DNA of 64,000 nucleotides from Cannabis sativa (Eukaryota; Streptophyta; Magnoliopsida; Rosales; Cannabaceae): the NCBI RefSeq assembly GCF_029168945.1, contig NC_083607.1:11054001-11118000 (forward strand), in the 5' to 3' direction. A model generated the notes under the pieces. The model did no database searches. It worked only from the letters and a program-made list of their open reading frames with translations, and was not told the origin of the DNA. Shown piece by piece: positions 22,701 through 35,639 of the stretch (position 1 is the first letter of the stretch; each line of letters starts with the position of its first letter). Both the position numbers and the translations under genes were made by a program.

Positions 22701-25700
22701 TCTTTTGATCTGATAGGGGTGAAGAAAAGTTAAGAATAATATGCAGTTCAACGATCTTTTATATCTAATGAACTCTGGATTATATTCAACTCCACAGAAT
22801 CTCTATAACACTTAGAGAATCATGATCTTTATAACCTTTAGGGGTGGATCATAATCTCTATATACTTAGGGGTGAATTTTAATCCACAGTACTCTATGTA
22901 ACACACATTTTCTTTAAACATGGAAGTAATATAATAAATTAGCTATTATCAGTATAAATCTTTGATCTTGATTATATGTTCCAGTTTAGTTTTACTGTTG
23001 TAGTAAATAATGATACAAATAAAGTTCTTTGATAATGTATGACACTACCTTAATTGAGTGGGAGAATTTTAAATTTCTTTACCCATCTTTATTTGGTTGA
23101 CACTTGTGATAGGAACTTAAGAACACTACTGAAAAGCAAATCTAACCATTCATGTTGATAGAAATAACTTATCAGAATTATGAGAATAAGATAAAAGAAT
23201 TCTTTCATAGTCTATTCGAATGACTTGAGCCAAGATTTCTAATTCTCATGGTATCTTAATTTGATTACTTAATCTCTAGCAAGTATTTTTCACTTCAAAT
23301 ACTAGTCTGCTATATTGATGATTTAGTCTTAAAAGAAACTTATAGTTTCAGACTAATACAATAAGTCTCAACTAGATAACCCTTCAAGCAATAAGAGGTT
23401 AAAAGTATTATTTAACCAGACATCTACTATTGAGTGGGAGCTATCTGAGATGTTATCAAATAAGGAACGTTAGGAGATACTCAAGAAAGATTTATGAAAG
23501 TGATCTATATATTAGATATTAAGGAACTGTAAATTAGTTATCCTTATATCTATCCCAACTCATTCAAGATTTTGAGATGGCGGTTACTCTGGGGGTGGAG
23601 GAGTTATTCTATAATAATTCGAGCTCTACCAGAGAAGATTTATAACTTTGTAAATTCGAAATTACCAGAAAGTTATTTTTACTGAAGAAAATTCTACACT
23701 GTATTATCTCAATTCCAAATTTTAAAATATGAAAGATATGTCTTCTGTTTATTCAGATGTACTTAATAAACAATAAGGATTTCAGTAACCCTTGATGAGT
23801 AAAGCATATAGTATAGGATGTTTCATAATGTTTTTATGAACTTGTTTTCAGAAGTTTGGGTGGATTCAAATATACTACACTTGGTCTAAAGATCAAGACA
23901 ACAAATTGATTAGAATGCACAATTTGTTTTATGTTAGTGCAAGTGGGAGTTTGTTGGGCTTTGTGCCCTAAATAAAACCCATTACAATCTGATTAGTTAT
24001 CAATCTAAAGAGTTTGAAGTGCTTTATGTTTGCATGAGTTTTTCATGCTTATGGTTTAATATATATGTTTAATATATGCACAAAATCAGTTAAGTCCAGA
24101 ACATATATTTATTTACAATTATAGTATTGTCAACACAGTGAAATGTGATTGTGATTACATGATTCAAAAGACTAAGTCCCTGTTTCTTCAGTCTTTTGGA
24201 TTTACACTGATGTGATGATTATACTTACACTTGGAGTAAGTGTTATGTTCTTTCCAGGACATTGGTAAAGTATACTAGTTTCGAATGTATGGAGTATACA
24301 TTGGACTGGACTGATATTGAACTTAGTCAAGATATTATAAACTTACCGTTGTATCTTTCCAAGTCAATATCAGTAGTTGATCTTAGATCAAAAGAATCGA
24401 AATCCTGATATGCTTAGGCTCAATCTCAGGAGTGTTATTCATGTTCTTTGATTTATTAGTTAAGCCTACTTTTAGGTCAGGGTGATACGTATATTTTGGG
24501 AGCATGATAGTATGATTGAGTGGGAGCGCTGAACATAAATATGGAATCTATAACTTCTACTGGTGTATAGAAGTCAAGTGATGATTCCCTTCGAGCTTAG
24601 CTAAATAGAAGTAAATGGATGAGCTCTTGTTTCAGTGACTATTTCTTAGATCACTAAAACATCATTTACAGGTAGCTAAGTGTTTTAAGGGGCCAAATAC
24701 ATTGAGGGGTGAAAACGGTAAATTTATCCCATCTCGATGTAAATTATCTATATAGAGGATCTTTGATCACATTAAGATTATAACAATGGTTAAATGAGAT
24801 AGCATATCTATATTGTGGAACATATAGAATGCTCTATATAAGTCTGAGAGTGCAATTCCAAGTTCTAAGAGTGGATTCAACAAGGAATTAATAAGTTAGG
24901 GAATTTACTTGCTAAATTCGGTTCGGCTTATTGGAAGCTCAGCATATAGATCCATGGTCCCCATTCTAGTTGAGGCCATACTGCTTGTAAGACTCAATAA
25001 TTAGTTTATAATTAATCAATTATAATTCTAAAGTTAGACTATGTGTAATTTGTGAATTTTCACTAAGCAGGGGTGAAATTGTAAGGAAAAGAGATTCTAG
25101 GTTTATTTATTAATTAAGAGACTCTATATGTCTAATTAATAATTATATTAAATGACAATATTATTTAATAATCTATTTTAGTTATTAAATAATTAGTTCT
25201 GGCATTTAAATGGTTAGAATTGGAAAATTGGCGTTTTTGAGAAAATAGAAATAAAAATTGTGAAAACTGCAAAATCCAAGTAAGGCCCATTAACACCTAT
25301 GGCCGGCCACTTGGTTAGATTTTTCCAATTAATATTTTCATTATTTTAATGCCAAATAATTGCTAACCTAAACCTAGTAGTTGTCTATAAATAGAAAGTG
25401 ATGGCTCAGTCAAAAATAAGCTTTTTGTCAGAAAATCAAAGATTGCCTTTTCAGAAAAATTGAGCCTTCCTCTTTCTATCTCTATAGCCGAACCTACCTC
25501 TCTCTCTTTTCCTCTTCACAATTTCAAACCCCCTAGTGATTGAGTAGTGCCCACACACAGCAAGTGGTACCTCAATCATAGACTGGAAGACTGTGAAGGA
25601 TCACACACAAAGAGAAAGACATTCGGGCTCAGATCTTGATAATACTCTGCGACAGAAAGGATACAAGGGTTAGATCTCTGAGTGGAAGGAGACATTATTC

Positions 25701-25830
25701 CGCTGCTACCAATGTAAGGTTTTCTTAACTTTATATGTGTTTAATTATCGTTTTAGAAAGTTTATATTTAGGGTGTTAAACAACATTACTTGTGAGTAGA
25801 TCTAAGATCCTAGTAAAATAAATTCCAACA
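22700..25830 (+). mobile_element. A1: 3' end of a copia-type element with its LTR
   Basis: The LTR is 23952-25830. The bases just before it (AAGTGGGAGTT, 23941-23951) look like a copia polypurine tract, so this is a 3' LTR on the plus strand. The preceding 1.2 kb is degenerate; a YIDD-like codon run near 23313 may be a remnant of reverse transcriptase. No 5' LTR is visible upstream, so the element is truncated. The LTR belongs to the same family as those of N and O but lies in the opposite orientation. Confidence 0.65.
23952..25830 (+). repeat. 3' LTR of A1
   Basis: 1879 bp from TGTTGGGCTTTGTGCCC to ATTCCAACA. A CTATAAATAG box near 25384 is the probable promoter. The last 250 bp are a clear reverse-complement match to the starts of N and O (25982 onward, 29897 onward, 59358 onward). 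Confidence 0.85.
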
Positions 25831-25868
25831 ATACTTATCAAGCTGATCCTCTTTTTATTGTTCAACCC

Positions 25869-25981
25869 TATTGGAATTATTTTACCAGGATCTTAGATCT
25901 ACTCACAAGTATGTTGATTAACAACCTAAATATGAACTTATAAAACGAATATAAATAAACACATATAAAGAAAGAGAAACC
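25869..25981 (-). repeat. 3' LTR of O, left piece
   Basis: 113 bp that match the start of the right-hand O LTR (59358 onward), including the stretch GTTGATTAACAACCTAAATA. It is interrupted after AAACC by element N and resumes at 31825. Confidence 0.85.
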
Positions 25982-26833
25982 TGTTGGAGATTATTTTACC
26001 AGGATCTTAGATCTACTCACAAGTATGTTATTTAAACACCCTAAATATGAACTTTCTAAAACGATAAATTAAACACATATAAAGTTAAGAAAACCTTACA
26101 TTGATGCAGCGGAATTAATGTCTCCTTCCACTCAGATCTCTAACCCTTGATTCCTTTCTGTAGCAGAGTATAATCAAGATCTGAGCCCGAATGTCCTTCT
26201 TCTTCAAGTTTGATCCTTCACAGTCTTCCAATCTATGATTGAGTTACTGCTTGCTATGTGTGGGCACTTACTCTTTCACTAGGGTCACGAAAAAGATGAA
26301 GAAGAAAAGAGAGAGGGTTTCGGCCAAGGTGTAGAAAGTGGGGAAGGCTCAGTTTTCTGAAGAGAGAAATTTCTGTCAGAAAGGCTTGTTGAAAACTTGT
26401 GTAAGCATATGTTGTGACTGAGCCATCACTTTCTATTTATAGGCAACTACTAGGTTTAGGTTAGGATTTATTTGGCATTAAAATAATGAAAATATTAATT
26501 TGAAAAACTCATCTAAGTGGCCGGCCATATGGTGTTTAATGGGCCTCACTTGATTTTGCAGTTTTATCAAATTTTATCTCTATTTTCTCAAAAACGCCAA
26601 TTTTCCAATTCTCACCTTTTAAATGCCAAAACTAATTATTTAATAACTATAATAGATTATTAAATAATATTGTCATTTAATTTAATTATTAATTAGACAT
26701 ATAAAGTCCATTAATAAATAAATAAACCTAGAAACTCTTTTCTTTACAATTTCACCCCTGCTTAGTGAAAATTCATAAAATTAGACATAGTCTAACTTTA
26801 GAATTATAATTGATCAATCACGAATCAATTAAT
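25982..26833 (-). repeat. Truncated 3' LTR of N
   Basis: 852 bp nearly identical to 29897-30751. Identity ends abruptly after CGAATCAATTAAT, so about 1068 bp including the U3 start are missing. Confidence 0.88.
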
Positions 26834-29800
26834 ATGTATTTTCTTTATTATTCTAATAAATAAATTCTCATTAAATTCGAAATTTAGAATTGAAATTCAA
26901 AAATAAGAATTTAATATAATATTTATAAAATTATACTTAGATGGTGATTGAAATAAAATTAATTATTTCCATCTTAGTAATAATCTTAAATATAAATATT
27001 AAGGAAATTAATTTAAGTTGAATTAAATAAATAATTAGCAACTTAAAAATTTCCTTTGAGAATATATTTATTGGGTTCGAAAATTTAAAGTATATAAAAA
27101 TACAATTTTTGAAAATAATAAAAATAGAAAAGAAATACTTCAAGCAAAAATATCACCTATCTAGATTTTCTTTTGACTAGTTAATTCAATTTCTAATAAT
27201 ATATATATATATATATTTTAAATTCATTTATTTTAAATTAATCAATTAAATGAAAAAATCATTGATTGTAGTTGGTCCAAGAATTAATTAAAATAAATAA
27301 TTAATTTACAACTCAATCTATTTTTTCAAAATAAAAAATTCGAAAATATTGCATAAATAAAATGCATTTTTCGAAATTGATTAAGAAAATAAAGAAAAAT
27401 ATATATATATTGAAAATTATTTAAATTTAAGTTGAAAAATTAAATTGCAACCTAAAAATAATTTCCTATTTAATTAAGTGTCATGAAAAATCAATAAATA
27501 TTTAAGTATCATGATGAAAATCAACTTAGATATTTAGATTCTTCAAGTTAATTAAATGTATTAAATTCAAGAAATAATAATTAAGTGTAGAGAAGGCTTA
27601 ATTATTAATTTCTATTTAATACTAGGAAAAATATACTTAATAAAATTGTACCAAAATTAATTATTTAAATAATTAATTTCACAAAGTATAATTTTCCTAT
27701 TTAAATATTAGAAAGAATAAGTAGTCTAGAAATTACTATCTAGAAAATATCTTATTTGACTAAGTATCTTTTCAAAAAAAATTTGAAAAATATCTAATTT
27801 AAGTTATATAGAAAAAATCTAAAACTTAAATAATTTCAAATTTAGATTTAATTAAATATCAAAAATTAAGTTGTAACCACTTAATTTGAAGATATCTTTT
27901 TAAAGTTAATATTTGAAAAGATATTAACCAAAAAATATCTAAAATATTCCATTTTAAGTTAATATTTGAAAAGATATTAACTTAAAAAATATCTTAAGAA
28001 TCTTTAATAACTAATGCCTAGGATTCCTCAACTTGATTTAAAATTTAAATCAAATATTCAAATTTAAGTTAGATAAGAAAAATCAGTTGTTACAACTAAT
28101 TTATAACTTAAATAGGAATATTTAATTAAATAAGCTCCAGAGAGAATCTTAGTTAGTTAAAATTCTATATTTAATTAAATACAAGAAAAATACAAATAGT
28201 TTGTCTAGAAATAATAACTAAACTAAAAGTGTTTTTCTTAAAAATTAACTTTAAAATATTAAAATGAAAATAAATTTCATATATTTTAAAAGTTAATTAT
28301 GTTGCTAATTCAATTTTATTAGGTCAAACTAATATAATTAACCTAGTACAGTTATTCAAATTAGGCAAATGGGCCTTCACAATTGGGGTAGTTCATGTGA
28401 GGGGGTGCTGGGTTCAGTATGTCGTACCCACTTCTATGGCTCCCAACTCTCACACAAGGGCCAAAAGAGAGGAATTTAACCTTAAAATGAATAACTGTTA
28501 TTAATTGAATAGGTCCAATAACTAAATGGACCTAAATAAAATCTATCATGGTGTGACATTTTATTTAGCAACAACCTATATGCATCTATATAATAAAATA
28601 AACACATAGGCTCACACAGGCACACTTTGGATGGATCCTATCATGTTGCTAGGTCATACACAGATGAAAGAAGATTGTAAAATTTACCTGTTACAAATTA
28701 TTAACTTGACCAAGGGAGCCATCAGATCATTAGATCTAGCAAAAGGTAACCATGGCTATTTGCAATCAAGTAATAATAGGTTTTGAAAAACTTACACACA
28801 AGTTTAAACCATATACTCCTGCAACAAGGTTAGCTGGATAGTTGGAAGTAGGATTTATTTAATTTTAAATAAATAATTTCGAAAAATAAATAATTAAATA
28901 ATTAAAAAAAATAATTTAATTTTCGAAAAATAAATAAAAAATAAATATTTATTTCGAAAATAAAAAAAATTTAAATTTCGAGATTATTTAAAAAAATATA
29001 TTTAAAATTAAACCTACTATTTTGAAAAATTAGGTTTCAACCAACCTAAATATCATTTCAAAATATGCTAACTACTTTTAAAAATTAAATGTTATTTTAA
29101 AATAAAAATTAAATAAAAAATTAGAAAAGATAAATGAAATATCTTTTCAGATTTTAAATTTAATTTAAATAAATAAAATAACAAAGTTTAAAAGTTAGCA
29201 AAATATCTTACATCTATTTAAAATTACATGATTATAAATATCTTATTTTTAAATTTAAATAAGGTCAAAATATCTAAAAAGATTTGATTTTAAAAAAATA
29301 TTTATAAAATCTGACCTTAAATTTAAAAATAAGATAAGATATAATCAAATTTAAAAATAAGATAGATTTTTAAGCAAGAAGATAGATACTAATTCTATTC
29401 AAATTCAAATTACACTAATATCTTGAATTAAATTTAAAAAATATTAAATTAATTCAAAATTATAATTAGAATTGAATTAGGAATAGTAATAGTATATATA
29501 CAAAACTATACAAAAAATCGGAAGTTAATTTCATGAAAAAGCATGAAAAATCGAAGAAAAACAAAAAAATTGTGAACTGTACGGACAGATTTGCGATCGC
29601 AGGAAAATATCAACACAGCCTCGATTTTTTCAAATCTTTAAAAAATCATAACTAATTCAAATAAAATCCAAATTAAGTTCTGTAAAAGGCTAACTTGCTT
29701 AATTTTTTCCATACTATCCAATAAAAATAATTCCAGAAACAAAATCACAATTATTTTTCACGAAAATTTTACAAACATCAATCAATCATCAAATAACACT

Positions 29801-29877
29801 CAATACAACATGATACCATCCAAAGAACATACAAACAATCGTTTTAAAGTCCAAATTTTATGTAAGTAAATCAATTA
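26834..29877 (-). other. Leader-only interior of N
   Basis: Extremely AT-rich DNA with few G or C and no usable open frame. It is related to the leader of O (35640-36540 and 57124-59338), for instance at the GC-richer block 28370-28470 and near the end (ATACAAAACTA, AAAATCGGAAGTTAATT). Confidence 0.75.
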
Positions 29878-29894
29878 CCATGGCTCTGAGGCCA
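29878..29894 (-). other. Primer-binding site of N
   Basis: On the minus strand it reads TGGCCTCAGAGCCATGG, next to the 5' LTR. This is a mutated form of the initiator-Met site TGGTATCAGAGC. Confidence 0.75.
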
Positions 29895-29896
29895 GT

Positions 29897-31819
29897 TGTT
29901 GGAGATTATTTTACCAGGATCTTAGATCTACTCACAAGTATGTTATTTAAACACCCTAAATATGAACTTTCTAAAACGATAAATTAAACACATATAAAGT
30001 TAAGAAAACCTTACATTGATGCAGCGGAATTAATGTCTCCTTCCACTCAGATCTCTAACCCTTGATTCCTTTCTGTAGCAGAGTATAATCAAGATCTGAG
30101 CCCGAATGTCCTTCTTCTTCAAGTTTGATCCTTCACAGTCTTCCAATCTATGATTGAGTTACTGCTTGCTGTGTAGTGTGGGCACTTACTCTTTCACTAG
30201 GGTCACGAAAAAGATGAAGAAGAAAAGAGAGAGGGTTTCGGCCAAGGTGTAGAAAGTGGGGAAGGCTCAGTTTTCTGAAGAGAGAAATTTCTGTCAGAAA
30301 GGCTGGTTGAAAACTTGTGTAAGCATATGTTGTGACTGAGCCATCACTTTCTATTTATAGGCAACTACTAAGTTTAGGTTAGGATTTATTTGGCATTAAA
30401 ATAATGAAAATATTAATTTGAAAAACTCATCTAAGTGGCCGGCCATATGGTGTTTAATGGGCCTCACTTGATTTTGCAATTTTATCAAATTTTATCTTTA
30501 TTTTCTCAAAAACGCCAATTTTCCAATTCTAACCTTTTAAATGCCAAAACTAATTATTTAATAACTAAAATAGATTATTAAATAATATTGTCATTTAATT
30601 TAATTATTAATTAGATATATAAAGTCCATTAATAAATAAATAAACCTAGAAACTCTTTTCTTTACAATTTCACCCCTGCTTAGTGAAAATTCATAAAATT
30701 AGACATAGTCTAACTTTAGAATTATAATTGATCAATCACGAATCAATTAATGAGTCTTACAAGCAGAATGTTCTCAACTAGAATGGGGACCATAGATCTA
30801 TATGCTGAGCTTCCAATAAGTGAACCAAATTTACCAAGTAAATTCCTACTTATTAATTCTTCGTTGAATCCACTCTTAGAACTTAGAATTGCACTCTCAG
30901 ACTTATATAGAGCATATTGTATGTTTCACGATATCAATATACTATCTCATTTAACCATTGTTATAATCTTATTGTGATTTAAAGATCCTCTATATAGATG
31001 ATCTACATCGAGATGGGATTTCTTTACCGTTCTCACCCCTCAATGTATTTTGCCCCTTAAAACACTTAGCTACCTGTAAATGGTGTTTAGTGATCTAATA
31101 ATTAGTCAGTTAAACAAGAGCTCATCCATTTACTTCTATTTGCTAAGCTCGAAGGGAATCATCACTTAACTTCTACACACCAGTAGAAGCTATAGATTCC
31201 ATATTTATGTTCAGCACTCCCACTCAATCATACTATCATGTTCCCAAAATATACGTATCACCCTGACCCGAAAGTAGGCTTAACTAATAAATCTAAGAAC
31301 ATGAATAGCACTCCTGAGTTGAGCCCAAACATATCAGGATTTAGATTCTTTTAATCTTAAGATCAACTACTGATATTGACTTGGAAAGATATGTATAACG
31401 GTAAGTTTGTAATATCTTAACTTAGTTGCAATATCGGTCCAGTCCAATGTATACTCCATACATTCGAAACTAGTATACTTTACTAATGTCCTGGAAAGAA
31501 CATAACACTTACTCCAAGTGTAAGTACACATCATCGGCGATTATCACATCGTTGTAAATCCAATAACACTGATGAAACAGGGACCAAAACTTTTGATTCA
31601 TATGATCACAATCACATTCCACTGTGTTGACGATACTGTAATTGTGAATAAACATATGATCTGGATTTAACTGATTTTGTGTGTATGAATGTAATAAACA
31701 TATTAAACATATTAAACCATTAGCATGTAAAATTCATGCAAACATCAATCACTTCAAATTTCTTATATTGATAACTAATTAGATTGTAAAGAGTTTTATT
31801 TAGGGCATAAAACCCAACA
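29897..31819 (-). repeat. 5' LTR of N
   Basis: 1923 bp, TGTTGGAG to CCCAACA. A CTATAAATAG box on the minus strand (about 30360-30351) is the probable promoter. An open frame at 30750-30977 is chance. Confidence 0.88.
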
Positions 31820-31824
31820 AAACC

Positions 31825-33576
31825 TTACATTGGGTGCAGCGGAATAATATGTCTCCTTCCACTCAGATCTCTAACCATTGTATCCTTTCTGTTGCAGAGT
31901 ATTATCAAGATCTGATCCCGAATGTCCTTATTTGTTGAAACTAGATTCTTCACAGTCTTCCTCAATATGATTGAGGTACTACTTGCTGTGTGTGGGCACT
32001 ACTCTATCACTTAGAGATTTCGAAACAAAGAAGAAGAAAGAGAGAGAGAGGTGGCGGCTCAGGAAAATTTTTGTGAAAGGAATGAGATGCAATTGTGTTG
32101 TGTGTATTTCCTGAAGCCATTACTTTCTATTTATAGAATACCACACGGGTTAGGGTTGAATTACTTGGCATTAAAATAATGAAAAAATTAAATGATAAAA
32201 GGCAATACATGTGGCCGACCATGGCAATATGGAAATAGGCCTCACATTTGCAACTTTCCTATTATATCATTTTTGTTTCCCATTTTCTCAGAAACTCCCA
32301 ATTTTCACATTCAACCATATAAATATCAATTCTAACTATTTAATAACTATAATTAATTATTAAATAATATTGGCATTTATTATATTTATAAATTAGACTA
32401 ACCAAAGTCTCTTAATTAATAAATATACCCTATAAACTCTCTCCTTACAGTTTCGCCCTTAATAAGTGATGAATTCACAAGTAGACATAGTCTAACTTGA
32501 GAATTATAATTGATTAATTAAAACCAATTAAATGAGTCTTACAAGTAGCATTGTCTCAACTAGTGTGGGGACCATGGGCCTATATATCTGAGCTTCCAAT
32601 AAGCAGATCAAGAATTTACCTCTTAAATTCACTGACTTATTAATTCTTCGTTGAGTCCACGCATAGAACTTAGAATTGCACTCTCAGCTATACATAACGC
32701 TCTATATGCTCCACCATATAGATACGCTATTAATTATCCATTGTTATAATCCTAATTTGATCAATGATCCTCAATATAGATGATCTACACTATAAAGGGA
32801 TTAAATTACTGTAACACCCTACAATGTATTTTATCCTTAAAACACTTAACCCCGTATAAATGATATTTCAGCTAAGTGAAATGAGTACTCCACCATTTAT
32901 TTTCGTTTGGTTAAGCTTGAAGGAAATCATCATTTACTTTCTATTCGCCAGATAGAAGCTATAAATTCCATATTTATGTTAGGGCTCCCACTCAATTGCA
33001 CTACCGTGTTCCCAAAATGTACGTATCACCCTGACCCAAAAGTAGGCTTAACTAACAAATCAAAGAACACGAATAATACTCTTGAGATTGAACCTAATCA
33101 TATCAGGATTAAGATCATTTGATCTAGGATCAACTAGATGATATTGAATTGAATAGATATTATGGTAAGTTTAATAAATCTATGTCAAAGTTCAATATCG
33201 GTCCATTCCAATGCATACTCCATGCATCCAACCCAAGCTTTACTTTAACCAATGCTCTGGAAAGAACATAGCATTTCTCCAAATGCAAGTAAACTCTGTT
33301 GTGGATTGTCATATCAGTAAAGCCCCAGTGTTCTGATAAATCTAGGAATCTTTAATCACATAGTCATGTTTACTTTCCACTGTGTTGACATCACAATAAA
33401 CACGATCAAGTATGTGAAAAGGGGTTTGGATGAATTTATAAATCAAATAGACAAATAATTGATAAGGTGAACCAAAACATACACAAATGAATGAAAAATA
33501 CTTCTGTTTCTTTATTGATATTGAATAATCTGGATTACATTGAAATGGAGTTTTATTTAGGGCATAAAACCCAACA
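31825..33576 (-). repeat. 3' LTR of O, right piece
   Basis: Continues the LTR interrupted by N and ends TAAAACCCAACA. It aligns with the right-hand LTR of O from about 59470. At 33160-33180 it shows the uninterrupted form of the site that H2 invaded in the other LTR. Confidence 0.87.
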
Positions 33577-33589
33577 AACACTACATAAC

Positions 33590-33850
33590 CCATGACCGCC
33601 AATGGGACTTAAGTCTTCTCCAACAACACTTTGGCCAAATTGACATCGATCGCATCCTCTCTATCTCGATTAGTCCTAACCCAGTAGATGATAGATTGAT
33701 TTGGCATCTCTCTGAAACTGGTACCTATACGGTGAAGTCGGGATATCATTTGGCCGAGACCATTGACTAGAATAACGATTCATCTACATCCTCTTCCAAT
33801 AGCAACTGGTGGAAGCATATCCCTAGTCTCTTTAGAATTTCCGACAAACA
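33590..33850 (+). pseudogene. LINE zinc-finger-region fragment inside O
   Basis: The frame reads WDLSLLQQHFGQIDIDRIL, LIWHLSETGTYTVKSGYHLA and then NWWKHIPSL, the pattern of the domain after reverse transcriptase in plant L1 elements. A TAG interrupts it once. Only about 260 bp are present. It lies between the integrase of O and its 3' LTR, in the opposite orientation. Confidence 0.8.
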
Positions 33851-33914
33851 TGCAAACTTCAGTTCGCGATTCCAGTTTGCCTTCTTTCTCTCTCAAGACA
33901 TGAGCACGACACCC

Positions 33915-34480
33915 CTAAATCCTATAATGGCGTAAACTAGGTGTACGACCATTCCATAGTTCGACAGGTGTCTTAGGGACTGCTTTAGATGGAACAACAT
34001 TTAAAATATCGTTTGCCATCTGAATAGCATATCCCCAGAAGGACGTAGACAGAGTTGAATAACTCAGCATAGACCTAACTATTTCCAAAAGAGTGTGATT
34101 TCTTCTTTCTGCAACTCCATTTTGCTGTGGAGTGCTTGGGGCAGTGTATTGGGATTCCATTCTAAGTTCATTTAAATGATCTTTGAACTGCATATCCATA
34201 TATTCTCCACCCCTATCAATTCACAAGATCTTTAATGTTTTACCTAATTGGTTTTGAGCCAAAGTGTGAAATTCCTGAAACTTTTCAAACGTTTCAGATT
34301 TCTTTTGCATTAGGTAAAGAAAACTATATCTAGAGAAATCGTCAATGAAAGTGACGAAATACTCATAACCACCTCGGGCTTTTACATTCAAAGGTCCGCA
34401 AACATCTGAATGCACTAACCCTAGGGGTTGTTTGGCACGCTCTCCCTTTGCAGAGAAAGAACGTTTGGTCATTTATCCTT
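33915..34480 (-). pseudogene. int: Copia integrase fragment of O
   Basis: The first piece (34472-34221) has LVHSDVCGPLNVKARGGYEY and FVTFIDDFSRY, with the first catalytic Asp region. After a stop at about 34220 the second piece (34199-33915) has TAPSTPQQNGVAERRNHTLL with the catalytic Glu, then FWGYAIQMANDILN. The zinc-binding part lies at about 34560-34480, with CESCLEG visible. The integrase would join the element cDNA to the genome. It is broken by stops and ends where the LINE fragment begins. Confidence 0.85.
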
Positions 34481-34691
34481 CTAGGCATGACTCGCATACT
34501 GGAAATTCACCTAAGACAACATTTTTCAATGGACCGTCCTTGGTTAGCCTATTAAGTCTATCAAAGCCTATAAGACCTAAACGTAAATTCCATAGATAAG
34601 TTTGTTCATCATTATCAATCTCTTTTCTCTTAAGGCTTCTAGGTTTAGCTACATTAAAAAGTTCAGTATCTAGTGAGATTTATGTATTCGT

Positions 34692-35030
34692 TCATAAAAC
34701 ATAAAGCCCTTGTTCCATGTGAGCAACACATATTTGAAATCCATTACGAGAAATTGAACAATAAGAACTCGAAAATTTCAATATATAAGATTGTGTTTGT
34801 AAACATGAAACACTAATCAAGTTTATACTAAAATTTGGAATAAATAAAACATTTTCTAAAAGTAAAAATTTTTGTTGAAACTTGATACGGGCTGCTCCTC
34901 TAGCTTTGACCGATACTAACTCGCCATTTCCAACTTTAAGCTTTAACTCTTCTGGAAGCAAATTTTCCCAAGTTTCAAGCAGCTGCAGTGAAGAACAAAC
35001 ATGGTTAGTAGATCTAGAATCAACAATCCA
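34692..35030 (-). pseudogene. pro: Copia protease and pre-integrase fragment of O
   Basis: The frame 34961-34692 reads LKVGNGELVSVKARGAARI, then LLLENVLFIPNFSINLISVS, the classic segment after the protease active site in copia polyproteins. Just upstream, at about 35030, is the Asp region (WIVDSRSTNH-like, with the active-site triad altered). Decayed. Confidence 0.78.
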
Positions 35031-35095
35031 TGTGGATTTGTCATTCTCTAAAACACATGATTCAAAGACAAAAGCATCACCTTCGTTTGAATTGT

Positions 35096-35624
35096 TTAGA
35101 AGCCTGGGACATCGTTATGTCCCTTTTCATTACAATTCGCACATAGAACATGATGTCTGATAATTGTATTTGAAGAAGCAGCTTTGTTAGAGCCTTCATG
35201 CTTAATCCTCTTCCTCTGATTAAAGTTTGCAATACCAGGAGGACCCATTGCAATCAAATTCCGTTCATGAGCTCGTAATTCAGCTTTGAGCTTGTCCGTG
35301 TCGGAGGAGTTAAAATTGTTGATCATGTAAGATACAACAAATTCATTATACTCCGGAGGAAGACTATTAAGAATGAATTGTACCCATTGTTCCTTTGATA
35401 ATTCAATTTGCCTTTTGGAACTTCAGATTCATCAACAATAGGTGCAAGTTAATGCAACTACCAGGATGCATTTTCACACTATAGCAATCATTTGCTAAGA
35501 TATTAGCTAGGAGTGGATCGGGGTGAGGGTTATTCATATTGGCACTACAACATATAAATAAAACAGAAGTAAGGTTTTGGTTCAATAAATTCATACACAA
35601 GTTCAGAAAATAACAAATAATCAC
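35096..35624 (-). pseudogene. gag: Copia gag fragment of O
   Basis: The piece 35326-35096 reads DKLKAELRAHERNLI and ends in a zinc knuckle CANCNEKGH, whose last Cys is lost. The bases before it (about 35400-35330) encode NEFVVSYMINNF, typical of copia gag. The N-terminal part of gag is missing or unrecognisable beyond 35560. Confidence 0.72.
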
Positions 35625-35639
35625 ATATGTTATAAAAAT

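Larger units (their letters stand above)
25982..31819 (-). mobile_element. N: gutted copia-type element in the O LTR
   Basis: Bounded by TGTTGGAG and CCCAACA and flanked by the 5-bp duplication AAACC (25977-25981 and 31820-31824), so its outer ends are exact. Its 5' LTR (29897-31819) is full length. Its 3' LTR is cut (25982-26833). The interior is only AT-rich leader sequence with no coding region. A block at 28370-28470 (containing CAATTGGGGTAGTTCATGTG) matches the leader of O at 57300-57400. It can only have moved using proteins from an intact relative, unless it was deleted after insertion. Confidence 0.9.

Noticed and set aside
23952..25830. Solo LTR
   Set aside because: Flanking 5-mers (GAGTT and ATACT) do not match and a polypurine tract precedes it, so it is better read as the 3' LTR of a truncated element.
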